Source: Aphrophora alni
Taxonomy: Eukaryota; Arthropoda; Insecta; Hemiptera; Aphrophoridae
DNA length: 64,000 bases
Direction of reading: 5' to 3'
Assembly: GCA_963513935.1 (NCBI GenBank)
Contig: OY740768.1
Location: 64,646,786-64,710,785, forward strand
This document shows positions 1 to 61,642 of the stretch, in pieces (the stretch's first letter is position 1; every line of letters begins with the position of its first letter). A program made the position numbers and the translations under genes. Below the pieces are notes generated by a model that ran no database searches, was not told the DNA's origin, and saw only the letters and a program-made list of their open reading frames with translations.

Positions 1-406
1 CGCTAACTAATATATTACTTTGTGCAAAAATTTACATGAATAGGTTACATAAAATGTAGGAACATAGGTTAGGAATTTTCATAAACATTTGTAAACCTAC
101 GGAACTCTTGTGTTCTTATTTTAGCTTTTTACATTTAACTGTAAGTTAAATTATGATTTTGTGATGAGTTTTATCCTTTAAAATAATGACAAATTTTTAA
201 GCCTTTATCGAAAATGCTGTGTAAATGTCATTTCCACCCAGTATGACTTGAAAAACCAGACTGGATAATGTGGTTATGAAGGGAAGAAACAACTGCTCTG
301 CATTTTTCGCGCTTTGTAAATTTTTCTTTAATATTTCACATTCAGGCATTAATTCAATTATAAGCCAAAAAAGGTCAATATCATCAAGCAATTGAAATTT
401 TTTTAA

Positions 407-945
407 CCCTGGAACTGTCAATGTTAATTTTCTTCTTTTGTTTAAAAATTAATAAAATATATTATTTGTATACAAAACCTAACTTATAGGATATTATTTT
501 TCTCAGAAAGATGCGTACAATTTAGTTGTGTAGTGAAAAAAAATTTAGATCTACAAAATTTTGAGTTATTAGTTCAGGAATCCAAAAATTGTCCGATGAC
601 CGAGGCAAAATTTCCATAGAAAAGGTCACGTTCACCATAATTTTTTTATTTTTTTAAAATTTTTTCAAGTATTACTCGATATTTTTATATATATTTGTGG
701 ATAAAAGTTGCTAAAAAGAAAAATCAATTTATAAAATTTTCATTAGACATGGTTCATTTTTACGTATAAAGTGAAAATTTGCTCCAAAGTTTGGCTTATT
801 TTCAAAAATTCACCAAAAATATAATTATTATTCAAAACCCAAGTTTTATTTACCCATGTTCTCAGAAAGATACATAGGTTTTCATACATAGATTTAAATT
901 TGAAGTTAACATTTGATCAACTTTTTGGCATCCCCCTTCTCCTTA
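407..945 (+). mobile_element. piggyBac-like element, copy 1 (left end, truncated)
   Basis: TTAA at 403-406 is followed by CCCTGGAACTGTCAATGTTAA, which aligns with the left end at 47274 (CCCTCCAACCGGCGCATGTTAA). The adjoining body, TATACAAAACCTAACTTAT then CTCAGAAAGATGCGTA (around 468-512), is shared with 46217 and 47348. A second diverged unit with TCTCAGAAAGATACATAGG is at about 860-880. No matching right end is seen, so the copy is broken. Confidence 0.65.
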
Positions 946-1069
946 TGACGTGCGACAATTTTATTCTTGTTTATGCAATAAGTCATCAGAATCTGACATT
1001 TATTCAGAACAAAATGATTTTATCCAATGTAGTACTATAATATGTTGCCTTGGACTGTTTAGTATATCA

Positions 1070-1466
1070 TACAATTAATTACCTTAGAGGTTGTCCTCAG
1101 TCCGCGTAATGTAGTTATAGCTACAGTGCTATACGACATAATAGCCAAAATCAAATAAACACAACAAACCGGTCTGCATTTCATTTCAACTTCAAACCTA
1201 ATTATCAGTATCATACTGATAACTGCTGTCCACATCTAGTACCATACCTGCAGCTGGACAAATAAGACCTTATTAATGTGGCCACAAACAGTTTTATTAT
1301 TTATGTACGAAGAGTTATACTCTGATTTTATATGTGTTAGTGTTGTATTGTGTTACGTGTGTATGTGTTAGTGCAAGCCTGATGTAGCCGACAGTGTCCG
1401 GCGAAACAGCGCTGTAGCTATAACTACATTACGCACTGAGGACAACCTCTAAGATAATTAATTGTA
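1070..1466. mobile_element. Nonautonomous DNA element with ~60 bp terminal inverted repeats
   Basis: The left arm TACAATTAATTACCTTAGAGG and on through TTATAGCTACAGTGCT is matched, reversed, by the right arm AGCGCTGTAGCTATAACTAC through CTAAGATAATTAATTGTA. The arms are about 60 bp with few differences, and the ~270 bp middle has no ORF. An 11-bp direct repeat CAATGTAGTAC occurs at 1025-1035 and 1467-1477. On the left it is 34 bp away from the arm, so it may not be the target duplication. Superfamily not recognised. Confidence 0.7.
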
Positions 1467-1477
1467 CAATGTAGTAC

Positions 1478-2790
1478 GTCTTTAAAACACAAGTAGTATA
1501 TTCTGTGTTGTCAATTTCATTATGTAGCCAAAAATATGTATTTAAAAAATAGTTTTCTTTTATAATCAAAAGTCAACAATTAACACACATAATTTTTTAT
1601 TTTACTATAAAAACTAAATTAATAAATATGGTCAAGACATTTCCAGTTTGACAATACTGGATTATTTCAGATGGTGAAATAATTTAAAATAATATTACTC
1701 TGATTATGAGAGCAATTCCATTTTCTTAAGTCGTGGAGTATTATCGTCAAAAAAAGCCAAACCATTAACATTCATACACTCTAAAATATAAATACTTTAT
1801 ACTACTTTTACTAAGAAAGTAATGTGTTTAAATTAAAAGTTTGTTGATGTGAAATGTACCTGTCAGATTAAAAGGAAATACAACTGTAAACAAGTTCAAG
1901 GGCAATTCCCTTGCCAAATCATTTACTAGAATTGCTCTTTCACTCTAAATGACATAACATTAAAGCCTATCTTTTGTTATGTCATACTCACGCATATGTT
2001 TAATACTTTATTGAAACATCTTTTTATTATAATTTTTAAACCCAGCAATATTTATTTATAATAAAAGTTCATTAGAGGATAGAACATATATTTTGCTCTG
2101 GATCTAAATGTGTATGTATGTGTTTGTTATGCAACAAGCTAAATTACCAATAGTTGTTTTGAAGGTTTGTGGAGACCCTCATGTAATGTACTACGTCAGT
2201 AATTGATTACAATTAAGTTAAGTTGATATGTTATAATAAATTAATACATTTATTACTTATACTTTATTCCATGTTGTACAATGCAATGGTTTAAAATGCT
2301 AAGTTTGAAGATATGTAGGGCATTAATCACCAATAATACTAATAGTTATTTCCCGATTATTAAAAATAATCAAACCGGTATGCCCAAATTGTCTCATCCC
2401 TATTATTAGAAACTATAATTTTTTGCCATGGTTCTTATACTTACCATAAAATTGTATTTATGCTTTTATAAAATCTATATTAAGTTTGTAAACAAAATTT
2501 ATGTTTTTATAATAAGTATTTAATTGATCATTTCACTCATTTTATTGGTTTATTTGTTACTTGGAGTTTAAGTTCAAGTCCAGTGTTTGTTTGCTGTTAA
2601 ATTTGTATCATTTTCGCAATATAGCCTAGTTATTATTAATTTTATTTTCATTTTACTAAACTTAGAAATTGTTCAAAAATATTATAAGTGTAAAATAGAT
2701 GACAATATTACAATATTAAGCATTAATTATTATATTTTTATATATACTTTTTTTCTTTTTCTTTTATTCTTCTTTTTTTGTTATATTTAG
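1478..2790. other. Pkc98E: Intronic AT-rich sequence, nothing recognised
   Basis: Only short chance ORFs occur here. The stretch ends in the polypyrimidine tract of the 2791 acceptor. I searched it by eye for C1-domain cysteine/histidine spacing and found none, so the preceding PKC exons lie further upstream. Confidence 0.5.
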
Positions 2791-53640
<50,850 letters not shown>

Positions 53641-53746
53641 GCACTATTATACAAAATTAACAGGATGTATATATTAAGAGATTTTACTTGAATGTTTATG
53701 AAAGCTTTCCTATGCATCTGTCTCTACTTTTACTATATCTATTTTA

Positions 53747-53749
<3 letters not shown>

Positions 53750-53785
<36 letters not shown>
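53750..53785. repeat. (TA)n microsatellite in the 3' UTR
   Basis: An uninterrupted TA run about 110 bp after the stop codon, followed by TGTGTGTATG. Confidence 0.93.
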
Positions 53786-53791
<6 letters not shown>

Positions 53792-53986
53792 ATGTATAAT
53801 AAATATATATTTACTTCTACATACACACATAGACATAGGCATATATTTCTTATCTCTTCGTCATGGCAATTAAGCGATTGTTTGATCATTTATAGGTACA
53901 TTTTAATGCTCCGCACTTAGATTAAAAGAAAAAAGACAAACCCCAGCAAAGTATTGATGGACTATAAATTCAACCTCTTTGCCTAA

Positions 53987-53989
<3 letters not shown>

Positions 53990-54040
<51 letters not shown>
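53990..54040. repeat. Second (TA)n microsatellite in the 3' UTR
   Basis: A TA run of about 50 bp, 350 bp after the stop codon. Confidence 0.93.
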
Positions 54041-54042
<2 letters not shown>

Positions 54043-54700
54043 CAATTTATGTAATTTAGTATAAATATCGTGATGTATAATATATCATAATGTAATATTG
54101 GTTACCATTTTCTTATTTGATGTAATTAAAATTATTAAAAAATGGGGATGATGATGTTTTAAACTAGTGCTTATTTTCTGCAAATATTGTTGAATGGATC
54201 TAACTAAAAATGCTTTTCGTAAATTTGTTAGCGTAGATATTAAAATCATGGTTGAATGATGCCGTATACATTCATTATGGACTATTTATTAATTATAAAA
54301 TAAAATAATTATGACATTTCTGTTAATATACTAAATAGCTTCTAGTTATTATTGTCTCTGTAGATTTAGTCGGAGATATTCTGTTATTATGAGATGTATT
54401 GGGATGATCTCTTTAACGCACAGGTTAGATTCAATCATTAAAATAGAGTAATTTATTAAGAGTTTAAAAATAATTTTAAACGGTAGAGAAAATACCGTTA
54501 GAGCGAGTGTTGTGTCTTTTCCTTAAGCCTCAAAGTGTATGTGTTAATTTTCTGTTTCTGTGGCAAACATTCAGTATAGAATTTTAAAATTCTTATAAAT
54601 AGTGTATAGTGTTATTTGTAGAAGAATATTGTTTTAATTTTCAAATAACATATGTATCGAGTGTTACAACTGTGTTGTGTGCGGTGCTATGAAACAGAGC

Positions 54701-56340
54701 TGAACTATTCAGAAATCTAGTCAAGTCGAACCAAAACTGAATCTTGTTAATCAGATTTTATTTTCTACTTTGGCCTACTCAGCTTTAGGATTTAATTACT
54801 GTAAATGTGAAGGACAAGTGCAATTGTATGGTGGACTCGGCCTGGGGTCTCCATAGATTTTAGGTAAAAGTCAGTTGGCCTATTTTTAGTCCCCAACATC
54901 ACAGCTAGGAGCGTAAACTTTGCTCTACAATTGATAATCTCAACCCTATACAAGGTGTAACCTATGTACTGTTGTTGTTGTTAATCTTTGTTGTAATTTA
55001 GGAATGATAAAACTGACTCTAAATGTTTTCAATTTTATCACATTTTTGTGCGATCTAAATGGCTTAAAATGAATTGATTTTAGTGAGTAGTTATATTTTT
55101 GTTTAGTTGAGTTGTTATATCTGCCTTCATAATATATTTATCATTATCAACCAATAAATTTCAAATGTTAGCTGTGATGTATAGATAGTTTCTTTCTGTT
55201 TTTTTGATGTGTTTCTAAATATGAATTTTTACTCTGTAGATAAAACCCATGCTTTTGTCAATATATACATTACTTGGTGTGTTGCCCCTTCAAGTCTATG
55301 TTGTATTGTAACTACTGTGCTGTAGTCTTATACAAAGTTGGATTACTTATCCAAGCTAGTAAAGCTTGGATTATTGGCATTTCTACAGTTAACTAATAGA
55401 GTAGTGGCTTGGCCAGCATTTTATGTTTAGTTAGGCTTGTTTGTAATATATATATATAATGTACAATTTATTTTAAATTTATCGATTTTTTTCAGGTATT
55501 ATTTTTATTCTAGTACAGGTGCATTTAGACAATTAAGATTGTATTTCATTTATTTATAACTTCCATTTATGGAATGGGAATATTCTTAATTAATGATAAA
55601 GTCATCTAAACTTTAACTTTAAGGTAAAACATAAATAGGTGGATAATGTTTATCACAACAGAATGGCAGAAGCAGCTAATTATATATAGCGCAAATGTCT
55701 TAAAAGTATTATTATTAAAGACTTAATTAATATTTCGTATGTTTATTTAAGTAAACAATTTCATAAAATAAACAATATTACTATTTTAATACAGGGCCAG
55801 TATTTAATATTTTTCTGTTATCTGTTATCTGTAATTTTTTTTAATTTATTTTTTTTTTTTTTACTTGTTACTATTTATTTCACAAATAAAATGTAGAGTT
55901 ATTGTTATAGTAGTAATGAGCTGATAAAATATCTTGAGAAATTTATTTTATACTATGAAAACAAATGTTAAAACGTATAAGATACGATTATTAAGGGTAA
56001 TTAGGAATATCAAATCTCATCTTTAAGATGAAAGTTCACAAAAGAAAAGTTGTTTCTATGATGCAAATTAGAAGAAAACTGTGATAAAAATTAATAAAAT
56101 AGAAGGTATGTTAAAATTGAAGTGCCAATTTTTTCCCCCTTTTGTTGGTATCTAATGTAAATTATATATTCTGAAAAAAAACTTGTCTGTTCTGTAGTAA
56201 AAAATAATAACAATAACAGTAAATTATATCAGAGTAACAGTATAATCAATGATTCTGGTGTAATCTATCTATTATCTAAATAGTTGGTACCATTAGAAAT
56301 TAAAATTCAACAGAATAAATTTAAAAACCCTATAGTAAAT
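54701..56340. other. Downstream flank, nothing recognised
   Basis: AT-rich with many AATAAA words, and may still be transcribed as 3' UTR. No coding signal on either strand. Confidence 0.4.
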
Positions 56341-56445
56341 ACAGTAGAGTCCCGCAAACTCAGCGTAATGTGGACCGGAAGTGTGCCGAGTTTGTGAAAT
56401 GCCGGGTTATCGGGAATAAGGGCAAAAATAAATTGTAATTTAAAC

Positions 56446-56670
56446 CCAAAGCGGCGGCGATATCAAACGACTTTGTCGATAGCGGTATCCCATTGTCGGC
56501 AGTGTAAAAACACCGCGGCACCAAAGCGGCGGCGATATCAAACGACTTTGTCGATAGCGGTATCCCATTGTCAGCAGTGTAAAAACACCGCGTCACCAAA
56601 GTAGCGGCGATATCAAACAGTTTTTTCGATAGCAGTATCCCATTGTCGGCGGCATAATAACATAGCGGCA
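56446..56670. repeat. 75-bp segment in three tandem copies
   Basis: CCAAAGCGGCGGCGATATCA starts at 56446 and 56521, and in the form CCAAAGTAGCGGCGATATCA at 56596. Exact 75-bp period. Elements A (near 35140) and B (near 39185) have a single copy of the same segment. Confidence 0.92.
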
Positions 56671-56822
56671 TTGGCACCCGTCGATATAGCAGACATACAC
56701 CTGCAAAAACGTTTGATGGGTCGCTTTTTTTCGACGAATCAATTTAATATACATTATGGAATATATAACATTTCTTTTCAGTTTTCTTTGACAGGTACGC
56801 ACAGTATATACAGTAAATAAAA

Positions 56823-56945
56823 ATGAGTGAGTTACGAAAACGGAAGCGTGTGTTGGTGTCGTTTGAGACGCGGTTAAATGTGTTAAAAAGACTTGACAGA
56901 TGGGAATCTGTAAAAAAGCTTTGTGACGAGTTTAACGTGGGAAAA
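56823..56945 (+). pseudogene. Tigger/Jerky transposase N-terminal stub in element C
   Basis: ATG 56823 starts MSELRKRKRVLVSFETRLNV and runs through the first helix-turn-helix to EFNVGK, where a base loss relative to element A (GGGAAAAGTACC to GGGAAAGTACC) shifts the frame. After it the sequence departs from elements A and B. No catalytic domain. Confidence 0.8.
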
Positions 56946-57109
56946 GTACCATCAACGATTCGAGCGATCGAAGTTAATGCCCGATTTGGGATCTGCCGAA
57001 CTTTTACGAACATCGCTGTTTTTAGAAATATATTTTTTTTCCCGTCGGGGTCGCCGAGTAATCCGGACTGCCGGGTTATCGAGTGCCGAGTTTGCGAGAC
57101 TCTACTGTA

Positions 57110-59961
57110 TTGTCTATTGAATTCGGTCCTACTGACTTACTGTACCCTTGGTATCAATACCTACTTACTGCATTGATAACTTGGTTCTAATTTTTTTCTA
57201 CCAGATTATGCATAGACGTATGAAACAATCATTAGCTTTCAAAACTAAACACAAAATTAAATATGAATTAATTTATGAGAAAATAAAAGGCTTAATGCAA
57301 ATTTCTAAAAGTGTATAAATATGGCATTCTAGAGCATGTATACACTCTCTGAAACTTTGTATTTTCTAAAATGGATTTCAATTATTTTTATTGTTATTTA
57401 TTGGACTACTAATATTTTGTTTATTTTTTTTATTTTTAATTAATATTTGGATACTCTACCTTCAAAAAACAATTACCTTATAAATTTTAATAGAAAGTTA
57501 AAACACAAATAGAGTAAATTGAAAAACAAAAGTTATTTTTGAAGTGGTTTTCTTTAAGAAAGTGCTTCTACATAAGTAATGAAAAAGATTGTTTATACCA
57601 TGTTCCCTTTACTAAATACACTGTTATCCGTCAATAATAGATTCTCCAATTGGTTAAAAAGTAAACATTGTTTCAAATAATTATTGATATATCAGCTCAA
57701 TACTAGTATTTAATATTAACAAAATAGATTATTAAATGTGGTATCTTATTACGTATTTTCAAGAAAGAGAATTTATAAAATTATTTTATCGGGATTATAA
57801 GAAAAATGCTATTATTTAAATGTGTACACAGTATTAAGTTCTGTGTTGTTATTTTTAATTTATTTGGATGTGTGTTTTATATTTTATAAATAAATGTTAT
57901 TTGTTATTCAGTACAACGTACTACAAATCTTAATATAATTGTGGCCCTGTATGGAACTTTGACACAAGACAAACAGGAGATTTTTATCATATAATTTAAC
58001 ATTATATTCTCTTTTTATTAACAGTTCCCATATACAATACTCAATTTCAATAAGAAAAGTGTTCCTACTAGTGCTGCACGTTCTTTATTTATTGTTTCAT
58101 CTTAACTGTTTGTTTCTGAATTACTAATATTTATTAATGATTATCAAGATGGATTGCCTAATACAATATGGTTCAACTCTGATTTCTAGGGGTTATTCAT
58201 TGCAGAGAACTACTGATGCTAATATTAATTAATTCTTAATTATCATATTTACATGAAAAACTATAATCATATAAGTCTTTGAATTTATGTAGAGAATTTT
58301 CATATTGTATTCCTATCAAATTTCATTTTTATTAAATAAACATTTTACTAATTGTATTTGGCTAATTTGCCAAGCTTCTGTCTAAAGTGACCTTATTGTT
58401 ACAATATTGTTTTTTAATAATTGCAATCCTTCGAAGAATCTATTCTAAGATTATCAACCTAATTATTTTTCTGAATCTCTAAAGTCTTATTAAGTATCAA
58501 TTCTAGTCCAACTGTACAAATTAGTTATAATTTAAACTTAATCCTGTTTGTCTTATTGTGTCCTTTGACTGATAAACATATACAATTCTGCTACTTGTGT
58601 ACTCCTACACATTTATCCAACCTATCGTACCATCATATTTAGTTCAGTTGTTATTGTTATCTTTTCATTAAATGAAAAGAAATTTATAGTCAGTTCCCAT
58701 CTTGCTAAAAGCATTGTAACTTTCATATTAAAATGTTGCGAATATTTTTGTTATTCTTACATGTTATATAATATTATACTGAAATTAGGTAAAAAAAAAA
58801 AAAATTATGTATTGTGTTAGGAATGGAAATGTATTGAATCAAATGTATTAATGCACAGTAAAAAATTATTTAGGGTAATGTAAACAAAGTACAACTATTT
58901 TATATTATTACACTAAATTCTGTTAGTTATGTATAGTTCTACTTTATTTTGCCAAGCAAGTCATTTTTTATATTATATTGTTGAATTATTGTATTTTATT
59001 GTTATTAGTTATTTTGTTAATTTTATTATTTAAATTAATTAAATATAACCTGACCTGAACAATTACATTTTATGGGTAAAGTATATTGGTTTAAGTTTAT
59101 GACCATGTTAAAGATTCACATATGGTATAACCAAAGAAAGAAAGGCTGTCGAGTAAAGATCTTATTTTGACTGTTTACAGTGCCAGAAATATGTATTTCT
59201 TACATTTTTATTGTATGTGTTACTACGCTTAAATCTAACACTTGTTTAATTTTTCTGCCTTTTATTACATAATAACCTTTTCTTCAGTTTTATTGAAGAA
59301 ATGGTCATTTTATTCCTCAAAAATAAAATTTGTTGCTGGTATAGTAAATGTGTCAAATATTGAATCCTAAAGAGTTTAATAATAGACACTTTATCACAAT
59401 TATCAAATCAATATATATTTCAATTAAAAGCATCTAATGAAACATAAGTTATAATAATTGATTGCTGTCCGACTAAATATGTTATTAATAAACACAAATA
59501 TATCGATAGATGGTGAATGCTCCAACGAATGAACATTTAAGGTTTTGCCCAGCTATAATCATCATCTTTAGTATTTACATCTACACCAAGAAACTTTAAG
59601 CCATTATATAACACTATCACATAGTTACCAACACTTATTCAATCACAAACTGGTAGGCCAAAGTCCACAGGAGTAATGGTACTTGGGAAATTTATTAGTA
59701 TCTATTTCAAACTGTTCACTTACATATGAATCATTCATTACCTAAGGTGTTTTTTTTCTCTTTTTATTAGTCTTTCTTCTAGTTCCCCCCCCCACCTTTT
59801 CCATTTGTTTTGCTGCCTGCATATCTTGGCATTTTTTTAAAGTAATTTCAAAGGGATTATCTCTGCAACTTTCTTCTTATTACCATTTTCATCACTTTTT
59901 GTCAGTATAAATGTTCTTTTCCTCGTATACCATTTGAAATTGGAGTTTTCTCTGTAGGCAT
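57110..59961. other. Intergenic AT-rich sequence, nothing recognised
   Basis: Low GC, no convincing ORF, no long repeat. Several AATAAA words occur, e.g. near 57890. Confidence 0.4.
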
Positions 59962-61642
59962 TCAGTTTTCATTGTTAATGGAATTTAAGTTAATGTTAGA
60001 TGTGTCAGGTTGTGGGTTCCAAACAGTGTTATTTTGCACTATTGGAGCAATATTAATGTTGCTCACACCATTAGTAAATTCTGTTGATTTATCAAGAGTT
60101 ATAATTTTTCCATCTATTTTGAATGTAATTTCATCAATATTAATAACAAAGTTAGAGTCAAACAATTCAATTATGTTTTCATCAGAAAGCGGTGGCATAG
60201 ATCCTGAGTCAATCAAGTTCACTACAGTTGTACTTATCTCTCCATTGTTGTTAGGAAGAGAATTATATATATGCTCTATGAATAAGATATTTTGGCACTT
60301 GAACCCTGGCAACATGTTTTCCACAAAGTAAATACACCCTGATCACAAACATCTATATTTGATTCTACTACACATAGACCTATAGTATGTTCAAATTCTT
60401 TACTCTTTTCTTTCCCAATTTCATATTCAACCACTTTTTGCAATAGAATGTACTTTTGTAGTTGGGGTTGCATTTGTACAAATTCCTCATACTGAAGGTT
60501 CTCTCTTCGTTTTGAAATACACTTATCATAATCAACTACATGCTGGTTGAATGGTTATAATCCACCGCTTTCAAAACCAATTGTTATATTTTCATGATTT
60601 ATACCTTCATCAAATGCCTTTTTGAACACACTAGCAAAAGCTACCTTTGTAATTAATTGACTTGCTGTTTGTTGTTTGTACAACCACACCTTTTTCCCCA
60701 CACATTTTTAAGGGCCAAAATATTGTTGTATTGCATGGCTAGAGAATGTGAGTGGCATATGGAGGAAAACTATATAACAATTTTTTTTTTTTTTTCACTT
60801 CAAAATTGACTCGAGTCCATACTCACATGGGACTTTGCAGCTTATAAAGGAAAAATATAAGTGGAAACTGCACTTTGTTTTCCAAAACCACGGTTAAAAG
60901 ACATTATAAATGTATTCATAGAATACAGATGACACTATCCACTCTGAATCAGAGTGCCCTAATGCCTTTTTTTCAGGTATTCCATTGGCAATGTGGGTGG
61001 TATGCGTTTGTACGGATACACTATCATTGGTGGCACAATACCACCATCCGCCGAAAATGTAGTGAGTACTGTAATTGATTATTTCTCATTACCAGACTGT
61101 ATTTCATAGAAATTTTTATAACCTTTGGCCTCTATTAATAAACTCGTCTTTGGGCATCACTGTACACCAGTCTCATCAGCATTAAAAATTCTATGAGGGT
61201 CTTTTAATACATCAGATCACTGCCCTTCTGTAACGTTTTATTGGACTTCATGAAACCAAGTTCTAATTGTTTGTTCTGTAATACTTGCTCGGGCTTTTGA
61301 TATAGATTCTGCATGACTTTTAACAATAGTTGGGTATCTTTGTAGAAACAGCTGCGCATCCATTTTCTTCCAGGCCGTTCATCTGTAAAAGGAAAAATCT
61401 AGCTCTCTTAACAATTTTTTTCACGGAGTCCTTAACATCCTCAGGGTGCATTGGTAATCCCAATTTTGCCTTTTTTAGGATCCAGTCCTTCAATTTTTAT
61501 TCCTTTCCTCTAGGAAGAATTTATTCTGGACCCATTTTACGAGCTCTTTGAACCTTATCCTTAAGTTTATTATGCAATGTACCTTTTGGAAAGTTGTAAG
61601 CTTTCGATGCTCCATTAAGAGACCTTTTTTATTTGATGCCAT
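59962..61642 (-). pseudogene. pogo/Tigger-type transposase (Jerky-like), relic
   Basis: Minus strand from ATG 61642: MASNKKGLLMEHRKLTTFQK. A KKMDAQLFLQRYPTIV block then leads into the CENP-B type domain and ARASITEQTIRTWFHEVQ. The first acidic motif is FNADETGVQ (near 61165). MIVYPYKRIPPTLPMEY follows (near 60990-60960). The third-motif region is FPPYATHIL-PCNTTIFWPLK (near 60765-60710), where the usual PCD Asp is Asn. A C-terminal tail with KAFDEGINHENITIGFESGG runs to 59962. Stops and frameshifts run throughout. It belongs to a lineage distinct from elements A-C. Confidence 0.82.

Larger units (their letters stand above)
53641..54700 (+). other. Pkc98E: Pkc98E 3' untranslated region (end not determined)
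   Basis: The sequence directly after the stop codon is AT-rich, has no conserved coding and contains two long TA runs (53750-53785 and 53990-54040). The first AATAAA is at 53798-53803, and several others occur further downstream, so the real cleavage site cannot be chosen from sequence. The right border given here is only indicative. Confidence 0.5.
56342..57107 (+). mobile_element. Tigger/Jerky-type element C with different terminal repeats
   Basis: Ends CAGTAGAGTCCCGCAAACTC and GAGTTTGCGAGACTCTACTG-like (read GCCGAGTTTGCGAGACTCTACTG) are inverted and flanked by TA (56340-56341, 57108-57109). The 766-bp element shares its 5' body and transposase N-terminus with elements A and B, but its outer ~100 bp on both sides is unrelated to theirs. 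Confidence 0.87.

Noticed and set aside
1..2790. Search for C2 and C1 exons of the PKC
   Set aside because: No HxxC..C..C or C2-like segment was seen. These exons are assumed to lie upstream of the window.
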